Made by a program: the position numbers and the translations under genes. Source: HKCCE3408 sp039183205 (lineage in GTDB: Bacteria > Pseudomonadota > Alphaproteobacteria > Rhodobacterales > Rhodobacteraceae). Taken from it: a stretch of DNA of 64,000 nt. Shown in pieces: positions 16,823 to 24,335 of this stretch. Position 1 is the stretch's first letter, and each line of letters starts with the position of its first letter. Below the pieces are notes generated by a model that was given only the letters and a program-made list of their open reading frames with translations, did not search any database and was not told the origin of the DNA. Where the stretch lies: the NCBI GenBank assembly GCA_039183205.1, contig JBCDBR010000013.1, positions 1 to 64,000 of the forward strand. Direction: 5' to 3'.

Positions 16823-17440
16823 TTGGCATTTTGCGTTGCCATCGATGGGCCGGCGGCCTCGGGTAAGGGCACGATCTCTCGGGCTTTGGCGAAACAATTT
16901 GGCTTTGGCCATCTTGATACCGGGCTTTTGTATCGCTCGGTAGCGCGGATGATGCTTCAGGGGCAGGAACCAATTGCCGCTGCTCAGGCGCTAAGTCCTG
17001 ATGATATGTCCGATCCCGCGGCCCTGCGCGGCGCAGACATTGCCCAGGCAGCAAGCCGGGTCGCAGCTATGCCCGAAGTGCGCGAAGCTCTGGTCGATTT
17101 CCAACGCGCCTTTGCAGCGCGCCTTGGTGGCGCTGTGCTGGATGGGCGCGATATTGGCACGGTGATTTGCCCCGACGCGGATGTGAAGCTCTTCGTGACG
17201 GCACGGCCCGAAGTCCGGGCCCTCAGGCGCACAGACGAATTGATCGCACGCGGCGATGCGGCGGCGTATGAAACCGTGTTAGCCGATATTCATACCCGCG
17301 ATGCGCGCGATGCGGACCGGGCCATAGCCCCCATGGTCGCAGCGCCAGATGCGGTCCTGATCGATACGTCCGACCTGAGCATCGGCGATGCCATTGCCCA
17401 GGCCGCAGACATTGTGGCAACTATGCGCGCCCGCGTTTAG
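16823..17440 (+). CDS. cmk: Cytidylate kinase
   Basis: Phosphorylates CMP and dCMP with ATP. The P-loop AIDGPAASGKGT stands at residues 5-16 when TTG 16823 is used as start. AGGAG (16811-16815) precedes that TTG by 7 bases, and the resulting N-terminus (AFCVAIDGPA) matches the family, whereas an upstream TTG/ATG choice would add an unusual 13-19 residue extension. The DGRDIGTVICPDADVK segment and RDARDADRAIAPM are typical of Cmk. The stop overlaps, by 4 bases, the stop of the opposite-strand regulator (TTAG encodes a stop on both strands). Confidence 0.95.
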   Translation: MAFCVAIDGPAASGKGTISRALAKQFGFGHLDTGLLYRSVARMMLQGQEPIAAAQALSPDDMSDPAALRGADIAQAASRVAAMPEVREALVDFQRAFAARLGGAVLDGRDIGTVICPDADVKLFVTARPEVRALRRTDELIARGDAAAYETVLADIHTRDARDADRAIAPMVAAPDAVLIDTSDLSIGDAIAQAADIVATMRARV

Positions 17441-17766
17441 GCGACCCGAGCAAGGCGTTCGGCGGGGATGGCATAAATGCCGGCCGGCAACCCGTCGGGA
17501 CGCTCGACCAAGCCACGCTCCAGAAGGCGGCGCAAGGCGCGATGGAACGTCGGTTGCGACACCGATTCCAATGTGGGGTGCGCGCGCACCCGGTCTGTCG
17601 AGCTGATAAACCCGAACGCGTCGTCTTGCGCGGCGTTGGCATAGAACGCCAACAGAATGTCGCGCTCTTTTCGCGTCAAACCCTCGAAGCCGAGGTTTTC
17701 TTCCATCTGATGCAGCACATCGCGAAGATGTGCCAACTGAACCATAAGTGACATTGGCATACTCAT
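17437..17766 (-). CDS. Putative winged-helix DNA-binding protein
   Basis: A 109-residue protein that looks like a single winged helix-turn-helix: a helical N-terminus (MVQLAHLRDVLHQMEENLGFEGLT in parts), a helix rich in Leu/Phe (RKERDILLAFYANA), then SQPTFHRALRRLLERGLVE as a probable recognition helix and wing. This layout resembles small MarR-like regulators, but I do not recognise a named family. The frame is open upstream to 17937; the start near 17766 is chosen because the extra segment is basic and low in structure. The stop overlaps the cmk stop on the opposite strand. Target unknown. Confidence 0.55.
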   Translation of the reverse strand: MSMPMSLMVQLAHLRDVLHQMEENLGFEGLTRKERDILLAFYANAAQDDAFGFISSTDRVRAHPTLESVSQPTFHRALRRLLERGLVERPDGLPAGIYAIPAERLARVA

Positions 17767-18285
17767 CACACTTTTTACACGGGCGGTTGCGGTATCACGA
17801 AGTGCGAGATCCCGCAAATGCCGAGCCCATGTTTTTGCGTCCCTCAGTACAGCAACGCGACGGCACCCGCGGCTGGTCTTGCTGTCCCACCTGTCTTGGA
17901 ACGAAACAACCGCCTGCAAAGCAGCCGGCTGTCGCATTCACCTTGACAATAGTTACCGAATTTTAACCTTTGGTCTACGAATTTGTCGCGCGTAAATTCT
18001 GCGAGACAACAAATCTGTCACATTTGTCCCACTCAGTGTTTCGAAATTGAGGTTAACACGTCGAAGGCGGCGCATCCGCAACGCAGCCGCTTCAATGCTT
18101 GCGCATTGTGGCGCGGCACTGTAAGACCCGCAGCGTCAAGAACGTAGCGAATACGCAAAACAGGGCAGGATCGAGCGATCCGGCCCGTTTTTATTTTTAC
18201 GATTCGCAAAACGACCAACCCCAAAGACCGGCGGACCCAACCGTGCGGCCAGCCAAACTGAAGAGAAAAAGGACGTGAACTGCCG
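17767..18285 (+). other. Gene-free region and rpsA leader
   Basis: About 520 bases without a credible protein gene. The left part is the upstream region of the winged-helix gene. A TTGACA at 17943-17948 reads toward rpsA and may be a -35 box, although no good -10 stands at the right distance. From there to rpsA, about 340 bases form a possible long leader with an intrinsic terminator at 18163-18198. I found no tRNA and no known riboswitch in it. Confidence 0.5.
18163..18198 (+). terminator. Intrinsic terminator inside the rpsA leader
   Basis: GGGC-A-GGATCG pairs with CGATCC-G-GCCC (18163-18186), giving a strong hairpin with one mismatch, directly followed by TTTTTATTTTT (18188-18198). It stands 88 bases upstream of the rpsA ATG on the coding strand. 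It could end a small RNA made from the leader, or act as an attenuator of rpsA. Confidence 0.75.
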
Positions 18286-19965
18286 ATGAGTGGCACTGCA
18301 ACCATGGAGGAATTCGAAGCCCTCCTGAACGAAAGCTTCGACATCGACACGCCTGAAGAAGGCGCTGTCGTAAAGGGCAAAGTCATCGCCGTGGAGGCCG
18401 GACAAGCCATCATCGATGTGGGCTACAAGATGGAAGGCCGCGTCGATCTCAAAGAATTCGCGAACCCCGGAGAGGCCCCCGAAATCGCCATTGGCGATGA
18501 GGTCGAAGTTTACCTTCGCTCAGTCGAGAACGCTCGTGGCGAGGCAGTGATCAGCCATGAAATGGCCCGTCGCGAGGCGGCCTGGGATCGCTTGGAAAAG
18601 GCCTATGCCGACGAAGCGCGCGTTGAAGGCGCGATTTTTGGTCGGGTCAAAGGCGGCTTTACCGTTGATTTGGGTGGTGCGGTTGCGTTCTTGCCCGGCT
18701 CTCAGGTCGATGTGCGCCCCGTGCGCGACGCCGGGCCGCTCATGCATCTCAAGCAGCCATTCCAAATCTTGAAGATGGATCGTCGCCGCGGCAATATCGT
18801 CGTCTCGCGCCGGGCCATCTTGGAAGAAAGCCGTGCCGAACAGCGCGCAGAGGTCATCGGCAAGCTCAATGAGGGTGATGTCGTGGACGGCGTGGTCAAG
18901 AACATCACGGAATACGGCGCTTTCGTCGATTTGGGCGGTGTCGACGGCCTATTGCATGTCACCGATATGGCATGGCGGCGTGTCAACGATCCCAAAGAGA
19001 TTTTGTCGATCGGCGAAACTGTCAAAGTACAGGTGATCAAGGTCAACAAGGATACACACCGGATCAGTCTCGGCATGAAGCAGCTCATGGACGATCCGTG
19101 GGATACCGTGGAGACCAAGTATCCGCTGGAATCGACCCATACTGGCCGCGTCACCAACATCACCGATTACGGCGCCTTCGTGGAGCTGGAAGCAGGTGTC
19201 GAGGGTCTGGTCCACGTTTCGGAAATGTCATGGACAAAAAAGAACGTGCACCCGGGCAAAATCGTGTCCACCTCGCAAGAGGTTGAGGTCATGGTGCTGG
19301 AAATCGACAGCAGCAAACGTCGGGTCTCCTTGGGGCTCAAACAAACCATGCGCAATCCGTGGGAGCTGTTCGAAGAGCAATTCCCCGTTGGCACGCAAGT
19401 CGAAGGCGAAGTTAAGAACATCACCGAATTTGGTCTGTTCGTCGGCCTCGACAACGATATCGACGGCATGGTGCATCTGAGCGACCTGACCTGGGAAGGC
19501 CGGGGCGAAGACGTCATCAACGAATATCGCAAAGGCGATGTCGTGCAGGCCGTTGTCACGGAAATCGACACCGACAAAGAACGCATCTCGCTTTCGATCA
19601 AAGCGGTGGGCGGCGACCCGTTTGCCGACGCGGTCGACGGCGTGAAGCGTGGCTCGATCATCACCGTGGAGGTGACCTCGATCGAGGATGGCGGCATCGA
19701 GGTGGAATACGAAGGCATGAAGTCTTTCATTCGCCGGTCTGATCTCAGCCGCGACCGTGCCGAACAGCGCCCCGAACGCTTTGGTGTCGGAGACAAGGTT
19801 GATGTCCGCGTCACCAACGTGGATGCCAAAACCCGTCGTTTGGGCCTGTCGATCAAGGCACGCGAAATCGCTGAGGAAAAAGAGGCCGTCGAGCAATACG
19901 GCTCGTCCGATTCAGGCGCGTCGCTCGGCGATATTCTTGGTGCGGCGCTCAAGAAAGACGAGTGA
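18286..19965 (+). CDS. rpsA: 30S ribosomal protein S1
   Basis: Largest ribosomal protein; binds mRNA and helps initiation on structured or weak ribosome binding sites. The 559-residue protein, close to E. coli (557), has six S1/OB repeats, seen as the recurring pattern G-x-V-x-x-I-x-x-G-A/L-F-V-x-L (for example VVKNITEYGAFVDLGGVDG, GRVTNITDYGAFVELEAG and EVKNITEFGLFVGLDN). The N-terminus MSGTATMEEFEALLNESF is typical of alphaproteobacterial S1. aroA-cmk-rpsA order is conserved; ihfB, often next in line, is absent, and a convergent mipZ follows. A leader terminator upstream and a terminator downstream frame the gene as its own unit. Confidence 0.98.
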   Translation: MSGTATMEEFEALLNESFDIDTPEEGAVVKGKVIAVEAGQAIIDVGYKMEGRVDLKEFANPGEAPEIAIGDEVEVYLRSVENARGEAVISHEMARREAAWDRLEKAYADEARVEGAIFGRVKGGFTVDLGGAVAFLPGSQVDVRPVRDAGPLMHLKQPFQILKMDRRRGNIVVSRRAILEESRAEQRAEVIGKLNEGDVVDGVVKNITEYGAFVDLGGVDGLLHVTDMAWRRVNDPKEILSIGETVKVQVIKVNKDTHRISLGMKQLMDDPWDTVETKYPLESTHTGRVTNITDYGAFVELEAGVEGLVHVSEMSWTKKNVHPGKIVSTSQEVEVMVLEIDSSKRRVSLGLKQTMRNPWELFEEQFPVGTQVEGEVKNITEFGLFVGLDNDIDGMVHLSDLTWEGRGEDVINEYRKGDVVQAVVTEIDTDKERISLSIKAVGGDPFADAVDGVKRGSIITVEVTSIEDGGIEVEYEGMKSFIRRSDLSRDRAEQRPERFGVGDKVDVRVTNVDAKTRRLGLSIKAREIAEEKEAVEQYGSSDSGASLGDILGAALKKDE

Positions 19966-19987
19966 TCGCCCGCAAAATCAAATGAAA

Positions 19988-20015
19988 GGGCCCCGCATCA
20001 GCGGGGTCTTTTTTT
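19988..20015 (+). terminator. rpsA intrinsic terminator
   Basis: CCCCGC (19991-19996), loop ATCA, GCGGGG (20001-20006), then TC and a run of seven T. It lies 26 bases after the rpsA stop. The same hairpin may weakly end the convergent mipZ transcript. Confidence 0.85.
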
Positions 20016-20026
20016 GTCGTGTGGTG

Positions 20027-20836
20027 TTAGAACTCCACGTCGACGCCCGGCAGGTTCAGCCCCTTGATCATATCCCGCAATTCCTGCCGCGCAGCCACAT
20101 TTGACACGTTCAATCGCTCAACCCCGATATCGCGCAAATCCAAAAGTGTAAGCCCGGACGGGAACAATTCGCGAAAGATCACCCGTTCGGAAAAGCCGGT
20201 GCAGACGCGGAAGCCGATGCGGCTGGCAAGCTTCTCCAGCGCGCCGCCGAGCTTCTTTTTGTTGTGCATCTGCTGCGGCCCAACGCGATTGCGCACAACC
20301 ACCCAGTCGATCGGTTTGAGCCCGGCCTTTGAGCGCAATTGGCGCGCCTGCCAAACCATTTCCGAATAGACGCTCGGGCCCTTGATTTCATAGGTTTTCG
20401 CATCGACGCGCGCGAGCAAATCGAAATCCACGAAGCTGTCGTTGAGCGGCGTGACCAATGTGTCGGCGAGGCTGTGGGCAACCTGGCTCAGGCGGGTATG
20501 GCTGCCCGGACAATCGATGACGATGAAATCACATGACGGTTCGACACCCGCAACGGCGGCGGAAAGCCTGCGGTCATAGACGTTCTCACCCGGCTGCAAT
20601 TCGCTTTGCGCGATCTGGGGCAGATCGACAAGCAACGGCACCCCAATATCCAACTTGCGCTGCGTGACGCTATCCTGTCGGTTCTCGATATACCGGTGAA
20701 AACTACGCTGCCGAAGGTCCAGATCGAGCGCACCGACCTTGTGGCCCATTCGTGCAAGCGCGGTTGCGATATGCATGGCGGTCGTTGATTTACCCGACCC
20801 GCCCTTTTCGTTCCCAAGGACAATGATATGGGCCAC
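20027..20836 (-). CDS. mipZ: Division-plane positioning ATPase MipZ
   Basis: ParA-like ATPase of alphaproteobacteria that forms a bipolar gradient by interacting with ParB and inhibits FtsZ polymerisation away from midcell. The 269-residue protein has the deviant Walker A GNEKGGSGKSTTA (signature lysine pair at residues 11 and 16) and the MipZ hallmarks DLDLRQRSFHRYIENR, VTPLNDSFVDFD, DWVVVRNRV and VIFRELFPSGLTLLD, which separate it from plasmid ParA or Mrp proteins. It is convergent to rpsA. rpmE upstream has its own terminator, so mipZ probably has its own promoter in the 192-base gap. Confidence 0.92.
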   Translation of the reverse strand: MAHIIVLGNEKGGSGKSTTAMHIATALARMGHKVGALDLDLRQRSFHRYIENRQDSVTQRKLDIGVPLLVDLPQIAQSELQPGENVYDRRLSAAVAGVEPSCDFIVIDCPGSHTRLSQVAHSLADTLVTPLNDSFVDFDLLARVDAKTYEIKGPSVYSEMVWQARQLRSKAGLKPIDWVVVRNRVGPQQMHNKKKLGGALEKLASRIGFRVCTGFSERVIFRELFPSGLTLLDLRDIGVERLNVSNVAARQELRDMIKGLNLPGVDVEF

Positions 20837-20971
20837 TGCTCAGGCCTCCTGCTTTGCCGTCCACTATATGTTGTGGCAATCGGAAACAAAAGTCTTTTGC
20901 AGCAGGCACGGCCTTGTGTGTGGGGGGCGGCGGATCCGTTGTTGCGCAGCATCGCGGCACTGCGACCTGCC

Positions 20972-21002
20972 AAAACAAAAGCGCCGCCCCGCGGGACGAC
21001 GC
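20972..21002 (-). terminator. rpmE intrinsic terminator
   Basis: Read on the minus strand, GCGTCGTCC (21002-20994) pairs with GGGCGGCGC (20989-20981) around a CGCG loop, followed by TTTTGTTTT (20980-20972). It lies 27 bases past the rpmE stop and separates it from mipZ. Confidence 0.75.
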
Positions 21003-21028
21003 GATCGTTGCGCTGTTGAACCTGAGGT

Positions 21029-21250
21029 CTAAAACCCGAGGCCTTCGTATTTCTTCTGGAACCTCGACACGCGGCCGCCAGTATCCATGAGCCGGGTCCC
21101 GCCGCCTGTCCAGGCCGGGTGAACCGTGGGATCGACATCGAGCGACAGGGTGTCGCCCGCGCTGCCCCAGGTCGATTTCATTTGAACAACGTCGCCATTG
21201 GTCATTTTGACGTCGATGATGTGGTATTCGGGATGCGTGTCTTTTTTCAT
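21029..21250 (-). CDS. rpmE: 50S ribosomal protein bL31
   Basis: A 73-residue large-subunit protein. The sequence follows the bL31 pattern (MKKDTHPEYH, SLDVDPTVHPAWTG, GGRVSRFQKKY). It contains no cysteine, so it is the zinc-free (C-minus) form, which suits a genome that does not use L31 as a zinc reserve. It starts 10 bases after rplS on the same strand and is followed by a clear terminator, so rplS-rpmE form the end of the ffh-rpsP-trmD cluster or a short unit of their own. Confidence 0.96.
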   Translation of the reverse strand: MKKDTHPEYHIIDVKMTNGDVVQMKSTWGSAGDTLSLDVDPTVHPAWTGGGTRLMDTGGRVSRFQKKYEGLGF

Positions 21251-21260
21251 CGGTGCCACC

Positions 21261-21653
21261 TTACGCGTTTGCATCGGTGCCGGACTTCTTCGGCTTGTAG
21301 TGGGTATCTTCCGCGATCCGAGCCGATTTACCGCGACGCGAGCGCAGGTAGTAAAGCTTGGCGCGCCGCACGCGACCGCGCCGGACCACAGTAATTGAGT
21401 CGATGTTGGTGGAGTAAAGCGGGAACACCCGTTCCACACCCTCGCCAAACGAGATCTTGCGTACGGTGAACGAACCAGCGATGCCGTCGCCGTTTTTGCG
21501 GGCAATGCACACGCCTTCATAGTTCTGAACACGACTACGCGTGCCTTCGGTGACTTTGAAGCCGACGCGGACAGTGTCGCCCGGTTTGAAGTCGGGAATT
21601 TCTTTGCCGAGGGCCGCGATTTGCTCGGCCTCAAGCTGTGCAATCAGGTCCAT
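21261..21653 (-). CDS. rplS: 50S ribosomal protein bL19
   Basis: Large-subunit protein at the 30S-50S interface, 130 residues. Family signatures are visible: DFKPGDTVRVGFKVTEG, RVQNYEGVCIARKN, SFTVRKISFGEGVERVFP and RRGRVRRAKLYYLRSRRGKSARI. The C-terminal tail (EDTHYKPKKSGTDANA) is a mild extension. GAAGGAGA precedes the ATG. The 266-base spacer to trmD is long for this operon and could hold a separate promoter. Confidence 0.98.
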   Translation of the reverse strand: MDLIAQLEAEQIAALGKEIPDFKPGDTVRVGFKVTEGTRSRVQNYEGVCIARKNGDGIAGSFTVRKISFGEGVERVFPLYSTNIDSITVVRRGRVRRAKLYYLRSRRGKSARIAEDTHYKPKKSGTDANA

Positions 21654-21919
21654 GGGACCGTCTCCTTCGAATGCCCCCGGTTTGTCCCGGAGAGGTGTCT
21701 TGCCGCCTCAGAGCTCCGGTCTTCCTCGGGTCCGCATGTTGCGCCCGCCGGAGAGTTCAGGTCGTTCTTTTTGTCTGTACGCGCTTGTCAGAACGGCGCG
21801 CCGAAGAAGACATGCCCAAAACAAACGAATCCCGGCGCCCGGTATAGGGTGACGAATTGCGGTCGTATAGGCCCGAAGGGCGCTGCGATCAAGGCCCTCG
21901 TTTGAAGATTGGCGTGCCG

Positions 21920-22726
21920 CTACGTCTTGTCGTCGTGCCGCCGCGCCCAAAGATCGGGGCGTCGGCGTTTGGTCAGGTCTTCCGCCTGCTCCTGTCGCCA
22001 GCGCGCGATCTCTTGATGGTTGCCCGACAATAGGACCTTTGGGATGTCATGGCCGTTCCAGCCGCGCGGCTGGGTATATTGCGGATATTCCAATGTACCG
22101 CTTGAAAAGCTCTCGTTCTGTGTTGAGGCGGCATTGCCGAGCACGCCCGGGATGAGCCGTACGGTTGCGTCGAGCATCGCTTGCGCGGCAATCTCTCCAC
22201 CGGTTAGGACGAAATCGCCAAGCGAAACCTCGACAAGTTGATAATAGTCGATGACGCGCTGATCGACACCTTCGAACCGCCCACACAAGAGCGTCAGCCC
22301 GTCGGCCTGCGCCCAATCCCGCGCTAGGCTTTGTGTAAAGGGCATCCCGCGCGGCGAAAGGTAGATCCGGGGCCATCGTGCCGCATCGGGTTGAATGTCG
22401 GCCAGAACCGTCTCGATTGCCGGCCCAAGAACATCGGCACGCATCACCAGGCCGGGCCCGCCCCCGGCAGGTTTGTCGTCAACCTGGCGGTGTCTGCCGA
22501 TCCCGTAGTCGCGCAAATTCAGGGTATTCAACGCCCAGAGGCCATCGCTAAGCGCCTTTCCGGTTAGCGAATTGCCCAAAACACCCGGGAAAGCCTCAGG
22601 GAAAAGGGTCAGGACGTTTGCCGTCCAAACGCCTTTCAATCGGGGCGGACCATCCATCAGAGCGCGCGGCTTATGGCTGGCCGTCACCGATATCCGGCCG
22701 TGCGATTTTTGCGGCGGTTTAGTCAT
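21920..22726 (-). CDS. trmD: tRNA (guanine-N1-)-methyltransferase TrmD
   Basis: Makes m1G37 in tRNAs to prevent +1 frameshifting. The trefoil-knot SPOUT domain is visible (WTANVLTLFPEAFPG at the start of the core, LSPRGMPFTQSLARDWAQ, LLCGRFEGVDQRVIDYY and LGDFVLTGGEIAAQAMLD), followed by the C-terminal helical domain with TQPRGWNGHDIPKVLLSGNH in segments. The start is uncertain: ATG 22726 is used; GTG 22762 and ATG 22657 are also in frame. Every choice leaves an extension before the usual start at WTANVL. It lies between rimM and rplS in the conserved order. Confidence 0.94.
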   Translation of the reverse strand: MTKPPQKSHGRISVTASHKPRALMDGPPRLKGVWTANVLTLFPEAFPGVLGNSLTGKALSDGLWALNTLNLRDYGIGRHRQVDDKPAGGGPGLVMRADVLGPAIETVLADIQPDAARWPRIYLSPRGMPFTQSLARDWAQADGLTLLCGRFEGVDQRVIDYYQLVEVSLGDFVLTGGEIAAQAMLDATVRLIPGVLGNAASTQNESFSSGTLEYPQYTQPRGWNGHDIPKVLLSGNHQEIARWRQEQAEDLTKRRRPDLWARRHDDKT

Positions 22727-22770
22727 GACGCGGTTTAGGCTGATTTGTGCAACGGCGTCCACGCGGCCCG

Positions 22771-23280
22771 CTAGCCATCAAACAGGCCCTCCGGCGGATC
22801 AACGACGAGCCGACCCGCTCTGAGATCGATCGTCGGCACGACTGCTTGGGTAAAGGGCAAGAGCACCGTCTTCGAACTATTCGCCAGGCGCAATTCCAGA
22901 AGGTCGGTGGCCCCGTGATTGTGCACGGCGCTAACCGTCCCGCAATCAGCACCGCCTACGTCAACCGCCGACAGACCGATTAAATCGGCATGATAAAACT
23001 CATCGTCCGGAAGTGACGGCAGCGCGTCGCGGTTTGCATAAAGCCGGGTGCCTTTTAGGGCGTCGGCGGCCTCTTTACGCTGGATGCCGGACAAGCGTGC
23101 AGCAAAGCCGTTCTTGACCGGCTTGCTGAGCGTGACGTCGAATGAACGTGTCCCATCTTCGGTCCAAAGCAGGCCATAGGTCGCGATGTCGGCCGGCTCG
23201 GCACAAAAGCTCTTGAGCCTTACTTCGCCATGGGGACCAAACGATCCGGCAACGGCACCGACACAGACCCGCTCGGTCAC
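22771..23280 (-). CDS. rimM: 16S rRNA processing protein RimM
   Basis: Assembly factor for the 30S head; it binds S19 and helps 16S rRNA maturation. A GTG start at 23280 is chosen because GGGAGG stands 8 bases upstream and the protein then opens with the conserved VTERVCVGAVAGSFGPHGEVRL. The 169-residue product has the N-terminal barrel and the C-terminal PRC-barrel domain (about residues 85-169, starting FYHADLIGLSAVD). The ribosome binding site lies within the end of the small gene at 23283-23423, so their translation is probably coupled. Confidence 0.93.
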   Translation of the reverse strand: MTERVCVGAVAGSFGPHGEVRLKSFCAEPADIATYGLLWTEDGTRSFDVTLSKPVKNGFAARLSGIQRKEAADALKGTRLYANRDALPSLPDDEFYHADLIGLSAVDVGGADCGTVSAVHNHGATDLLELRLANSSKTVLLPFTQAVVPTIDLRAGRLVVDPPEGLFDG

Positions 23281-23282
23281 GC

Positions 23283-23423
23283 TCAGCCCTCCCTGCAGAA
23301 ACCGGCACCAAACCAGACGCCACCCGATCTTTCGCACAGCGATTGTTGATGGGCACGCTCCGACAGCATGCCGGCGACAAAGGCGATACCCATCAACATG
23401 ATCAAGCGGATCAGGCGGAACAT
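23283..23423 (-). CDS. Small membrane or exported protein, 46 residues, between rpsP and rimM
   Basis: A 46-codon reading frame with ATG at 23423, seven bases after the rpsP stop, ending with TGA at 23285-23283. The protein starts with a basic turn and a hydrophobic segment (MFRLIRLIMLMGIAFVAGM) and ends with a polar tail holding two cysteines in the pattern C-E-x-S-G-G-x-W-x-G-A-G-x-C. It may be a single-pass membrane protein or a small exported peptide. The last codons form the ribosome binding site of rimM. I do not know a named family; support comes from composition, exact fit in the operon and coupling. Confidence 0.6.
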   Translation of the reverse strand: MFRLIRLIMLMGIAFVAGMLSERAHQQSLCERSGGVWFGAGFCREG

Positions 23424-23429
23424 GTTAGC

Positions 23430-23900
23430 TCAGTCTTCGGCGGCGGCGTCTTCAACCGGCGCCTCTTCGACCGACGCTTCTTCTGCTGCAGCTTCCTCGG
23501 CCGCGGTCTCCTCGGCGGGCGCTTCGGCTTCCACGTCCGGCTCGGCGGCCGCTTCGGCGGCAGCGGCCGCCTTTTCCGCCTTCTCGGCCGCGCGCTCCTG
23601 GGCTTTCTTGCCCGGCTCGGCCTTTTGCATGTTGGCGCGCTCTTTTTTCTCGATGGCGCCGGCAGCTTCGAGGAAGCGGCTGACGCGATCAGTGGGCTGG
23701 GCGCCCTCGCTCAACCAATGCTGGACACGCTCCAAGTCCATTTTCACCCGATCCTCGCTGTCTTTTGGCAGCAGCGGATTATAGGTGCCCAGTTTTTCGA
23801 TATAACGACCGTCGCGCGGCATGCGGCTATCTGCTGCGACGATGCGGTAGAAGGGTCGCTTTTTCGACCCGCCGCGGGCCAGACGAATTTTCATTGCCAT
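23430..23900 (-). CDS. rpsP: 30S ribosomal protein bS16 with acidic C-terminal extension
   Basis: Small-subunit protein needed for 30S assembly. Residues 1-82 are the S16 core (MKIRLARGGSKKRPFYRIV, SRMPRDGRYIEKLGTYNP). After about residue 85 a tail rich in Ala, Glu and Lys follows, first basic (KKAQERAAEKAEKAA), then strongly acidic (EAEAPAEETAAEEAAAEE in part) to residue 156. E. coli S16 has 82 residues, so about half of this protein is extension; similar but variable tails are known in alphaproteobacteria. It heads the rpsP-rimM-trmD group. Confidence 0.97.
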   Translation of the reverse strand: MAMKIRLARGGSKKRPFYRIVAADSRMPRDGRYIEKLGTYNPLLPKDSEDRVKMDLERVQHWLSEGAQPTDRVSRFLEAAGAIEKKERANMQKAEPGKKAQERAAEKAEKAAAAAEAAAEPDVEAEAPAEETAAEEAAAEEASVEEAPVEDAAAED

Positions 23901-23933
23901 TGGGTTACTCCTTTAAAATAGCAATCAGGGGCG

Positions 23934-24239
23934 TCACGCCCCGTTTTCTTGATGTTTCTTGTGGTGTTGGATGACTTCCTGGATGATGAATTCCAGAAAA
24001 TTCCGCGCGAATTCGGGGTCGAGATCGGCCCGTTTCGCAAGGTCTTCAAGACGGGCGATCTGTGCAGCCTCGCGGGCCGGGTCAGATGCCGGTAATGCGT
24101 GTTGCGCCTTTAGCCGGCCGACCGATTGGGTATGCTTGAAACGTTCTCCCAGGGTGTAGACCAGGATCGCATCGAGCCGGTCGATCGACGCGCGATGCTC
24201 CTTCAGGAGCTCCGCCGCGCGGGCAATATCGTCAGTCAT
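23934..24239 (-). CDS. Chorismate mutase, AroQ type
   Basis: A 100-residue all-helical chorismate mutase that converts chorismate to prephenate for Phe/Tyr synthesis. Active-site residues of the AroQ fold are recognisable: the N-terminal helix with RASIDRLDAILVYTL, the R/K-containing QSVGRLKAQHALP segment, and the final helix with FLEFIIQEVIQHHKKHQE. The start ATG 24239 gives the usual length; a longer in-frame start at 24266 is unlikely. It lies between the GNAT genes and rpsP on the same strand, as in other Rhodobacterales. Confidence 0.9.
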   Translation of the reverse strand: MTDDIARAAELLKEHRASIDRLDAILVYTLGERFKHTQSVGRLKAQHALPASDPAREAAQIARLEDLAKRADLDPEFARNFLEFIIQEVIQHHKKHQENGA

Positions 24240-24335
24240 TGAGCGCCTCCAGCGAAAGATTGCCAATCAAGTGCGGCCCTCGGTTTGTGAGCCAAGTCGT
24301 GCCGCAACGACGCCGAAGGGTCCGTGATCGAAACC

